Below are positions 45,991-52,828 of a stretch of DNA of 64,000 bases, one piece after another. Each line of letters opens with the position of its first letter. Position 1 is the stretch's first letter. The notes under the pieces were generated by a model, which saw nothing but the letters and a program-made list of their open reading frames with translations, was not told the DNA's origin and searched no databases. The translations under genes were made by a program, and so were the position numbers. The stretch comes from Candidatus Borreliella tachyglossi (GTDB lineage Bacteria > Spirochaetota > Spirochaetia > Borreliales > Borreliaceae): positions 526,398 to 590,397 of the forward strand of contig NZ_CP025785.1 in assembly GCF_003076595.1 (NCBI RefSeq). The letters are read 5' to 3'.

Positions 45991-46218
45991 TTGAATACTT
46001 TAACAATATCTCATGAATTGAGCAAAATATATCAGGTTGATTACGATTCTAATTTGTCTGAGCTTTCTGTATTTTTTAAAGATGGAAGGGCTTATAAATA
46101 TTTCAAGATTGAACCAAGACATTTTAGTGTAATATCTAAGCTTGTTCAAGAGAGAAAATCAGTTGGTAAATACTTAACAGAGCATATATTTAATAAGTAC
46201 GATCAAGAAAAGCTTTAA
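45991..46218 (+). CDS. KTSC-domain protein
   Basis: A 75-residue protein made almost entirely of a KTSC domain: VDYDSNLSELSVFFKDGRAY then KYFKIEPRHFSVI and SVGKYLTEHIFNKY. The domain is also found fused to some lysyl-tRNA synthetases and stands alone in many bacteria; its function is not settled. The start is TTG at 45991, six bases after a strong GGAGGG site. A clear terminator follows at 46234, so it is a one-gene transcript. Confidence 0.85.
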   Translation: MNTLTISHELSKIYQVDYDSNLSELSVFFKDGRAYKYFKIEPRHFSVISKLVQERKSVGKYLTEHIFNKYDQEKL

Positions 46219-46233
46219 TTTTAGTTAGTCAAG

Positions 46234-46264
46234 AAGGGCTCCTAGTTTAAGTAGGAGCCTTTTC
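46234..46264 (+). terminator. Rho-independent terminator after the KTSC gene
   Basis: Stem GGCTCCTA (46237-46244) with TAGGAGCC (46252-46259), extended by A-T pairs, loop GTTTAAG, followed by TTTTCTTT. Confidence 0.88.
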
Positions 46265-46284
46265 TTTGGGCTTTAGTATGGAGC

Positions 46285-46319
46285 ATCCAATATAATTAAA
46301 AAGAAAAATTATATTGGAT
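46285..46319. repeat. 13-base inverted repeat upstream of the first barrel gene
   Basis: ATCCAATATAATT (46285-46297), nine-base loop, and its complement (46307-46319), followed by T residues. It may act as a second terminator, and its right arm overlaps the -35 of the promoter at 46314. Confidence 0.7.
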
Positions 46320-46342
46320 TTTATTGTTATAAGATATATATT
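46314..46342 (+). promoter_or_regulatory. Predicted promoter of the first barrel-protein gene
   Basis: TTGGAT (46314-46319), a 17-base spacer and TATATT (46337-46342), 45 bases before the ATG at 46388. Confidence 0.55.
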
Positions 46343-46387
46343 ATTAATAGTTAAATATTTATAAATTTATTTGGTAAGGTGTAAGAT

Positions 46388-47473
46388 ATGAAAAAAGGTT
46401 TAATTATTATAAGTTTGTTTCTGTGCGTTAATTCATCTTTTGCTAAGGTTTTCTACTTTTCGGTAGGCTTTAGTGCTCAAGCTAGTCTTGAATCATTTTT
46501 ATTATTTAATAGAGGCACTGGGACGGTTGTGGATAAGTGGTTAAGTTTAGGCTTGTTTTCTACTTTGAGTAATTTTAAAAATCAAGTTATTCCCCGCTTT
46601 AATGCACTTGCTAATAGCACAGTGAATGTTTATGGTTCTTATCAGGAAAATTTTAATGCTATTAATGATTTACAGAATAAATTAAGAAGTAATGCACAAA
46701 TAAATGATGTTTTGGCAATAGATTTATCTTCTTTAAAGGATGTTAGTTCGATTCTGGGAAATATTGATGCACTTAGGGGATTTTTTCTTGATTTAAGTAA
46801 TTTAAGTCCGGAGGCTTTAGTTCAAAAGTTAGATGGAGCTGGATTTGGTGTTCAAAATTTTTTGTCTCATTTAGGCGAAACAACAGAGCATGCTGTTGAG
46901 CTTAAGGAGATTATATTTAAGCAGTTGGATGAATTTGGAATTGGTAGTTCAGATGATTTTTTACAGCTATTAGATGAAATTTCTCAGCCAGGCAGTGTGT
47001 TAAATGATGCTTTTAGAAATAAGTTGTCACCTTTGTTTAGTGTTGGTTTTCAGGGTTATTTTCAGGTTGGACTTCCTATTGTGAGCAGTGATTTTTATTA
47101 TGGATTTGAGCTTGGATTTGGTATGAATCTTGGTAGAACAATTATGCCTAATCTTGAATTTTTAAGAGATTCTTCTTCTGTTTCTTTGGGCTTGGGAGTA
47201 ATGCCAAGGCTTTTCATTAAATATGATATTTATTATATAGCTGCTACTTTGTTTACAGGTTTTGGCGACAAGTCTTTAGTGGTAGATCCTATTTATGTGG
47301 GAAATTTAATTGGTAAGGGTAGGGTAATCAATCCTTTTCATGTTATTGAGACAGGGGCTAGATTAAGATTAGCTTTCCTTAATTTGGAATCATCAGTGCT
47401 TTTTTCTGTTAGTGATTTTCAATATAGAGACTTACGATTTGGACTTGGTTTTGAGATCCCAATAATTATTTAG
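46388..47473 (+). CDS. Putative outer-membrane barrel-like protein (paralogue of 48173)
   Basis: A 361-residue exported protein with signal peptide (GLIIISLFLCVNSSFAK). Residues 60-220 are helical and Ser/Leu-rich; the C-terminal 140 residues alternate hydrophobic and polar residues as in beta-strands: YYGFELGFGMNLGR, VSLGLGVMPRLFIKYDIYYI, LRLAFLNLESSVLF and LRFGLGFEIPIII ending in a hydrophobic strand. It clearly resembles the protein at 48173 in the order of these strands, with an extra internal helical block. Outer-membrane location is inferred, not proven. Confidence 0.7.
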   Translation: MKKGLIIISLFLCVNSSFAKVFYFSVGFSAQASLESFLLFNRGTGTVVDKWLSLGLFSTLSNFKNQVIPRFNALANSTVNVYGSYQENFNAINDLQNKLRSNAQINDVLAIDLSSLKDVSSILGNIDALRGFFLDLSNLSPEALVQKLDGAGFGVQNFLSHLGETTEHAVELKEIIFKQLDEFGIGSSDDFLQLLDEISQPGSVLNDAFRNKLSPLFSVGFQGYFQVGLPIVSSDFYYGFELGFGMNLGRTIMPNLEFLRDSSSVSLGLGVMPRLFIKYDIYYIAATLFTGFGDKSLVVDPIYVGNLIGKGRVINPFHVIETGARLRLAFLNLESSVLFSVSDFQYRDLRFGLGFEIPIII

Positions 47474-47483
47474 GTGCTTATGT

Positions 47484-47512
47484 TTGTTTAATATTTTATT
47501 TTAATTTATAAT
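47484..47512 (+). promoter_or_regulatory. Predicted promoter of the TPR lipoprotein gene
   Basis: TTGTTT (47484-47489), a 17-base spacer and a consensus TATAAT (47507-47512), about 40 bases before the ATG at 47554. Confidence 0.6.
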
Positions 47513-47553
47513 GTTTATCCTATTATTGGATAGTACGGTCAGAGTTTTATTTT

Positions 47554-48087
47554 ATGTATAAGGTGCCATTTTTTTTATCTTTTTGTTTTGTATTATCTTG
47601 TAATACTCTTTCTAGAGAATATCAAGCTATCTCAGATGAGTATTATAAGCTTGGTAAATTAAATGAGGATCTTGGGAATAATCAGGCTTCTGTATCACTA
47701 TATGAAAAATCTATTCAGTTTAATTCTGATTTAAATGGTGCATCTAGTTATAATTTTGTTTTGGCTTACGTAAATTTAAAGAAGTACTCTGAGGCTGAGA
47801 TAAGACTTACTTCTTTGTTGGAAAGTGATCCTAGTAATATTTTGTTGATTAATTTAAAAGCTTATTTGTTTTTTAAACAGGATAATCTAGAAGAGGCTTT
47901 AAAGTTTTATTTGCATACTTTAGAAATAGCTCCTGCTAATAAGGAAGCATTGTTTAATATTTTCTACATTTATCATTCTTTAAATGATAAAGAGAATGCA
48001 AAGAAATATATCTTAAAATATAAGGAATTGAATTATTCAGTGCCATCTAATGCAAGCGAGATAGTATCTTCCATATTAGAGGATTGA
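47554..48087 (+). CDS. TPR lipoprotein
   Basis: A 177-residue lipoprotein (signal FFLSFCFVLSC, Cys16) with about three tetratricopeptide repeats: KLGKLNEDLGNNQASVSLYE, ALAYVNLKKYSEAEIRL-like (read as LAYVNLKKYSEAEIRLTSLL) and FFKQDNLEEALKFYLHTLEI. Probably attached to the inner or outer membrane on the periplasmic side, serving as an adaptor. It lies between two paralogous barrel-like protein genes, which suggests a shared envelope complex; that link is inference. Confidence 0.82.
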   Translation: MYKVPFFLSFCFVLSCNTLSREYQAISDEYYKLGKLNEDLGNNQASVSLYEKSIQFNSDLNGASSYNFVLAYVNLKKYSEAEIRLTSLLESDPSNILLINLKAYLFFKQDNLEEALKFYLHTLEIAPANKEALFNIFYIYHSLNDKENAKKYILKYKELNYSVPSNASEIVSSILED

Positions 48088-48105
48088 GTCTAAAGATAAT
48101 TTTTG

Positions 48106-48114
48106 TGGTATAAT
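48106..48114 (+). promoter_or_regulatory. Extended -10 promoter of the second barrel gene
   Basis: TGGTATAAT is a perfect extended -10 (TGnTATAAT), with a weak TTGAGT about 19 bases upstream at the end of the TPR gene. The gene start is about 60 bases downstream. Confidence 0.5.
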
Positions 48115-48172
48115 GACTTTATAGCTGGTATATCATGAGATTGATGTGCATATTTTAGGAGGGTTAGGCTTT

Positions 48173-48790
48173 ATGAGAACAAAAATTTTGATAGTAAGCT
48201 TGCTTGCTATTGCAAGCAATGTTTTTTCAGGAACTACTTTTGAATTTAATCTTGGATTTGGAATAGGCTTGCCAGTTAGTACTATTTCAAACTTTTATAA
48301 TACAGCTTTAGATATAGGTGAAAAACTAAATAGTGTGGATAGAGACAAGGTAGTTCAGGACTTTGCCGATATGGTTAATATTGCTAAAGCTGGGTTTGGT
48401 TATGGAGGTCATGCTCAAATGGGAGCAAGATTTGATCATCTTTTGTCACTTGGGTTTGAACTTGGATTTGATTTTAATTTATTTAAAGCAATCAATCGTA
48501 CTGGAAAATTAAATGATAGCTTTTCATTTATTGCGGCTATTGAGCCTAGATTTTATACAAGGTTAGATTTTTTTATTGGAGCTATTGCATTCTTTACCGG
48601 ACCTAGAGTTAATATAGCTACTGCTAGGGAAAAATCTATCTTAAATGACCTTGGTATATTTGCTTGGGATTTGGGGACAAGACTTACATTTTCTTTCTTG
48701 ATGCTTGAGGCATATTACAGTTGGAATATTAAGAAGGAAGAATTTTCTGACTTTAAGGTTGGTTTAGGTGTTGAGTTTGGAATTTTATAA
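48173..48790 (+). CDS. Putative outer-membrane barrel-like protein (paralogue of 46388)
   Basis: A 205-residue exported protein with signal peptide (RTKILIVSLLAIASNVFSG). The mature part has strand-like segments FEFNLGFGIGLPVS, LSLGFELGFDFNLF, IEPRFYTRLDFFIGAIAFF, DLGTRLTFSFLMLEAYYSW and DFKVGLGVEFGIL. Each has a counterpart in the same order in the protein at 46388. The true start is ATG 48173, nine bases after GGAGGG, rather than an in-frame GTG at 48146. Small outer-membrane barrel is the likely class; function unknown. Confidence 0.72.
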   Translation: MRTKILIVSLLAIASNVFSGTTFEFNLGFGIGLPVSTISNFYNTALDIGEKLNSVDRDKVVQDFADMVNIAKAGFGYGGHAQMGARFDHLLSLGFELGFDFNLFKAINRTGKLNDSFSFIAAIEPRFYTRLDFFIGAIAFFTGPRVNIATAREKSILNDLGIFAWDLGTRLTFSFLMLEAYYSWNIKKEEFSDFKVGLGVEFGIL

Positions 48791-48860
48791 TAGACAGCAA
48801 ACAAATTCTTATATTAATTTTAGCATATGTGTTATTAACTAATTTTTTAAAATTTACTAG

Positions 48861-48905
48861 TAAAGAAGGTTTTTATTGTATTAACTTTAAGAACCTTCTT
48901 TTAAT
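48861..48905 (+). terminator. Terminator after the second barrel gene
   Basis: AAAGAAGGTT (48862-48871) pairs with AACCTTCTTT (48892-48901), with a long AT-rich loop and T residues after it. Confidence 0.65.
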
Positions 48906-48976
48906 TTATGTAAATTTTATTTGTATTAATGTAGAATGAAGTAAAGATTTTTTATTTAAAGTAGGGAGTTTTAAAA

Positions 48977-50197
48977 TTGAGTTTACTTATTAAAAAATCA
49001 ATAGGGATTATTGCCTGCCCTGGTGGAAGAGTATTTGCGGATAAAATAATGGAAGAGTTTAAAAAAATATTTTTAGGTACCGAGAATCAAGTTATTAATA
49101 AAATTTCGCAAACTTCTAATTGTTTAAAAGAAGATATTTTAAAACTTGAGGGAATTTTACCTCCTTTTTTGGAAGGACTTGAATTCTCTAATTTAAGGGA
49201 TAATGAGGATATGGAAATTCCTGTCAAGTTTATTAAATTTGCTAATGGTGAATTTAAGGCTGAGATTTTAAAAACTATAAGAAATAAAGATATTTTTATT
49301 GTTCAGGATGTTTCTAACACTTTTCCAGTTGATGTAAATAGTAATGACAAAATGATAATGACTATCAACGATCATATAATGACTTTGATGACTACAATAG
49401 ATGCATGCATGCAAGCTAAGGCTAATTCTGTGAGTGTTATTATTCCTTCGTATCCTTATTCAAGACAGGATAAAAAACATTCAAGAGAAGGGTTAACAGC
49501 AAGTCTTTTCGGGAGATTTTTAGAGGAATTGGGAGTTAAACATATTTTGACATTAGATATTCATTCAAAAGCTATTGAGAATGTTTTTAGGAAGACATAT
49601 TTTGAAAATTTAAATGTATCTTATGAAATTTTTGAGGCTTTGGCTGAGCTAATAGATATTGGGGATTCAAATTTAGTCGTTGTTTCGCCTGATACAGGAG
49701 CTGTTAATAGAAATAAGTTTTTTGCATCTAATCTTAAGAGACCCTTAGCTTTACTTTATAAAGAAAGAGATTATTCAAAGGTAACACATAGTGTTAGCGA
49801 TTCTAATATTTCTGTTACTAAGCTTTTAGGAGATGTTGAGGGTAAGAATGTATTTATGAGTGATGATATTTTAGCTACTGGAGGAACTTTTATTAAGGCT
49901 ATGAAGCTACTTAAAAATATGGGAGCTAAAAAGATTATATGTGCAATAAGTTTACCGTTTTTTAATGGGGATGCAATCAGATATTTTGATAAAGCTTATG
50001 AGGAAGGGTATTTTTATAAGATAATCGGAACAAATGCTGTTTATCATGATTATGAAGTTATAAATAAACCTTGGTATTATGAGGCTAATGTTTCACATCT
50101 TTTTGCGGGTGCAATTTTTGCAATACATAATAGAATTAGTTTGCAAAAAATTCTTGATAGAAGTCATGATATTCAGAATTTAATTTCTAAGCGTTAG
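48977..50197 (+). CDS. prs: Ribose-phosphate pyrophosphokinase (long spirochaetal form)
   Basis: Makes PRPP for nucleotide and NAD synthesis. At 406 residues it is about 90 longer than usual; extra sequence lies in residues 25-85 and near the C-terminus. Core motifs are kept: SYPYSRQDKKHSREGLTASLF, LTLDIHSK, VVSPDTGAVNR and the PRPP loop VFMSDDILATGGTFIKA. The start is TTG at 48977 after GGGAG. With nadE in the same window it supplies PRPP for NAD salvage. xylB follows after four bases. Confidence 0.88.
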   Translation: MSLLIKKSIGIIACPGGRVFADKIMEEFKKIFLGTENQVINKISQTSNCLKEDILKLEGILPPFLEGLEFSNLRDNEDMEIPVKFIKFANGEFKAEILKTIRNKDIFIVQDVSNTFPVDVNSNDKMIMTINDHIMTLMTTIDACMQAKANSVSVIIPSYPYSRQDKKHSREGLTASLFGRFLEELGVKHILTLDIHSKAIENVFRKTYFENLNVSYEIFEALAELIDIGDSNLVVVSPDTGAVNRNKFFASNLKRPLALLYKERDYSKVTHSVSDSNISVTKLLGDVEGKNVFMSDDILATGGTFIKAMKLLKNMGAKKIICAISLPFFNGDAIRYFDKAYEEGYFYKIIGTNAVYHDYEVINKPWYYEANVSHLFAGAIFAIHNRISLQKILDRSHDIQNLISKR

Positions 50198-50201
50198 TTT
50201 T

Positions 50202-51566
50202 ATGAATGTGCTAAGTATTGATATTGGTACTAGTACTTTGAAATCTGCTTTAATTAATTCTCATTATGGGGTTTTGAAGAGTTGTGATATAAGTTATTTT
50301 GATTATTTTAATGTTGATTTTGAAAACTTTGATTATAAGATATGGATCTTTGCTTTAAAGAGGGCAATTTCTAGTTTTAGAGATAAAAAAATAGATTGTA
50401 TTTCTATTAGCGGTATTTCTCCATGTCTAATAGCTCTTGATTCAGATTTAATTCCATTAGAAGTGTTGCACTGGAACTCTTCTAAGGTGGTTGGTAAGTT
50501 TAGGGGCAAATCAGCCTTTTTGCCTTTTGTACTTAGCACACTTGAGAGGGGAATTTATGATAAGGTGAGATATTTTGTATCTTGCTTTGAATATTTTATT
50601 TATTTGCTTACAGATAATCTCATTACAAGCTATCCAAGTCCAGCTTATATCCCTTTTATTTGGAATGACATTGAAATAAGAGAGTATAATCTTGATAAAA
50701 ATAAGTTTCCTCCTTTCCTAAGGATGGGTGAAAGTGCTGGCAGGGTTACTGATACTGCTAGTATTGAATTTGGTATTAAGAGTGGCATAGAAGTAATTAA
50801 TGCAGGCATGGATTACTTAAGTGTTCTTATTGGGAGTGGAGCATTATTTTCTGGAATTTTATCAAATAGGACAGGTACAAGTGAAGGTTTTAATTTTGTT
50901 TCAGATACATATTTATTGGGATTTGCTTTAGAATATCCTTACTTTTTAGATGGCTTGTTCATTATTGGAAGAATAGTTCCTTCTGGATATTTAATGCAAT
51001 TGCTTAAGGATAGATTTTTTAAACGAGACAGGTCTTTTAAAAAATTTTTTGAAGCAATTTCTAAAGTAAATGATTTGGATGATATTTATTTTTATCCAAA
51101 CAAGAGAGAGCTTTTCTCTGACCATATTTTAGTAGATGCAACAGTAAGAGAGAATTTAAGTAAAGGTATTTTTGGGAAATTAGATAATCCGCTACATATG
51201 GGAATTGCAATCTTGGAGTCTTCTTATTTTTCCTTTTATAATAGAATATTACAGCTTAGATCTTTTAAGAAAGAAGTCTTAGATATTGTTGTGAGTGGTT
51301 CCAATTCAGATAATTTGTTTTTAAATGAGCTAAAAGCTAATATTATTGGTAGAGATTTAACGATTTTTGAATTTAAACATTCAGAGATTATCGGAAATGC
51401 GATTTTGGCTTTCTGTGCCTTAAGAGAGTTTGAGAGCTTGGAGACGGCATTTAAAAAAATTGCTAAACTTAACCAGGTAATACCCTTTAGCACTAGTGCT
51501 CATGAACGTTATTTAGAGAAATATCAAAAGTATGTTTCTAATTTTGATTTATTTATTAATAGTTAA
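50202..51566 (+). CDS. xylB: FGGY-family carbohydrate kinase (xylulokinase-like)
   Basis: A 454-residue sugar kinase. N-terminal phosphate loop is VLSIDIGTSTLKSAL; GISGISPCLIALDSDLIPL-like (read as SISGISPCLIALDSDL), NAGMDYLSVLIGSGA with the catalytic Asp, LSNRTGTSEG, and the C-terminal adenosine motif DIVVSGSNSDN follow. The usual sugar-contact WxDxR is altered to LHWNSSK, so the substrate may not be xylulose. It follows prs by four bases, suggesting a link to pentose phosphate supply. Its end overlaps the convergent SPOR gene by 18 bases. Confidence 0.82.
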   Translation: MNVLSIDIGTSTLKSALINSHYGVLKSCDISYFDYFNVDFENFDYKIWIFALKRAISSFRDKKIDCISISGISPCLIALDSDLIPLEVLHWNSSKVVGKFRGKSAFLPFVLSTLERGIYDKVRYFVSCFEYFIYLLTDNLITSYPSPAYIPFIWNDIEIREYNLDKNKFPPFLRMGESAGRVTDTASIEFGIKSGIEVINAGMDYLSVLIGSGALFSGILSNRTGTSEGFNFVSDTYLLGFALEYPYFLDGLFIIGRIVPSGYLMQLLKDRFFKRDRSFKKFFEAISKVNDLDDIYFYPNKRELFSDHILVDATVRENLSKGIFGKLDNPLHMGIAILESSYFSFYNRILQLRSFKKEVLDIVVSGSNSDNLFLNELKANIIGRDLTIFEFKHSEIIGNAILAFCALREFESLETAFKKIAKLNQVIPFSTSAHERYLEKYQKYVSNFDLFINS

Positions 51567-52229
51567 TATATAGGCTTCTTTAAACGAGCTTAACCTTGAT
51601 ATTTTTTTAAGATCTAATTTTGCTTCTGAGATGGTTTTGTAAGGACCAGATCTGACTCTGTAGAGGTCTTTATCATTTACTGTGGCTGAATAGATTTTTG
51701 CATTTATTTTGTATTTCATTAGTTCCTGAATATTATTATCAGCAGAAATTGGGTCTGATAGTGATGCATATTGTATATAGTATTCTTTGCTAGGGTCATA
51801 TTTATTCTCAAGGCTATTTTTATTTTGAGCTTTTGTTGTTTTTTTAGTCTTTGCAATTGTTTTTGGTTTCTGAAGCGTTACTATATTTGTGCTGGATTGT
51901 TTGATGGCTTGTGATTCTTGTTTCCTAATAGGGGTTTTATTATTTAAATCACTGCTCAAGCTTTTATCTTTATTGATTTCTTTTGTAAGGTCAATTATAA
52001 TTTCATTTGAATTGTCAGTTATGTTTAAGGTGTCTTCGTCATTTTTCTTATCTAAAACTTTTTCATCTTTTATTTCTTGTAAAATAATATTTTTACTCGC
52101 AATGTCAGATGCTAGATTTTTATTTGGAAAGAAAATAATTATTCCAAGGAATATAATTGTACAAACGGCTATAATTGAAGTTAATGCTACTAAGAATCCC
52201 TTGTTGTTATTTTCATCCGAATCTTTCAT
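51549..52229 (-). CDS. SPOR-domain membrane protein
   Basis: A 226-residue protein with a short cytosolic N-terminus, one transmembrane segment (residues 12-34, ALTSIIAVCTIIFLGIIIFF), a Lys/Asn/Thr-rich linker, and a C-terminal SPOR domain (about 145-226): KEYYIQYASLSDPISADNNI, MKYKINAKIYSATVNDKDLY and RVRSGPYKTISEAKLDLKKI. SPOR domains bind denuded glycan at division sites, so a cell-division or peptidoglycan role is likely. Its start shares a base with the coaE stop (TAATG). Confidence 0.87.
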   Translation of the reverse strand: MKDSDENNNKGFLVALTSIIAVCTIIFLGIIIFFPNKNLASDIASKNIILQEIKDEKVLDKKNDEDTLNITDNSNEIIIDLTKEINKDKSLSSDLNNKTPIRKQESQAIKQSSTNIVTLQKPKTIAKTKKTTKAQNKNSLENKYDPSKEYYIQYASLSDPISADNNIQELMKYKINAKIYSATVNDKDLYRVRSGPYKTISEAKLDLKKISRLSSFKEAYILTINK

Positions 52230-52828
52230 TATATTACCTCTTTCATTTTTATGGCAATCTCTTTTTTTAGATGCTCATAGCTACCATTATTAATTATATT
52301 TGTTATTTTGGAATTTAGAGTATTTTTTTTAAAAAAAATACCTTCTTGACATTTAAGAATATTTATAATTAAATTTTCATCAAAGTTGCGATGTGCCTTT
52401 AATCTTTTCTTTATTACGGCATCGCTTCCTTTTATTATAAATATATACCTACAGAATTTTGCAAGATTTAATTTAAAAAGTAACGCAGCATTTATTATAA
52501 TTTTATTAAATGTACCTTGCGATATTTCTCTTTCTACTTTTGTGTATATAAAGGGATGTGTTATTGCTTCTAATTTTGCTAGATTTGGTTTCAAGTTAAA
52601 TACGATATTTCTAAGTCTCGCTCTTTCTATTTCATTTTTATTGTTTAATATGGTTTTACCAAATACCTTGATTATTTCATCTTGTTTTACGCGTAGTGCT
52701 GTGTGTCCAATTTTATCTACATTTATTTCATGAAATCCATATTCACTACTAATTATTTTTGAAACCGTATCTTTACCAGTGGCTATTCTGCCAGTGATGC
52801 CAATAATTATATATGCATCTCTCCCCAT
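52229..52828 (-). CDS. coaE: Dephospho-CoA kinase
   Basis: Last step of CoA synthesis, 199 residues. P-loop GITGRIATGKDTVSKI, then DKIGHTAL, LRNIVFNLKPNLAKLEAITHPF (lid region) and FIIKGSDAVIKKRLKAHRN. It starts inside the end of polA (22-base overlap), so it depends on upstream translation. Together with coaX at 29305 it shows that CoA production is supported from this window. The sequence is somewhat diverged but all key motifs are present. Confidence 0.92.
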   Translation of the reverse strand: MGRDAYIIIGITGRIATGKDTVSKIISSEYGFHEINVDKIGHTALRVKQDEIIKVFGKTILNNKNEIERARLRNIVFNLKPNLAKLEAITHPFIYTKVEREISQGTFNKIIINAALLFKLNLAKFCRYIFIIKGSDAVIKKRLKAHRNFDENLIINILKCQEGIFFKKNTLNSKITNIINNGSYEHLKKEIAIKMKEVI

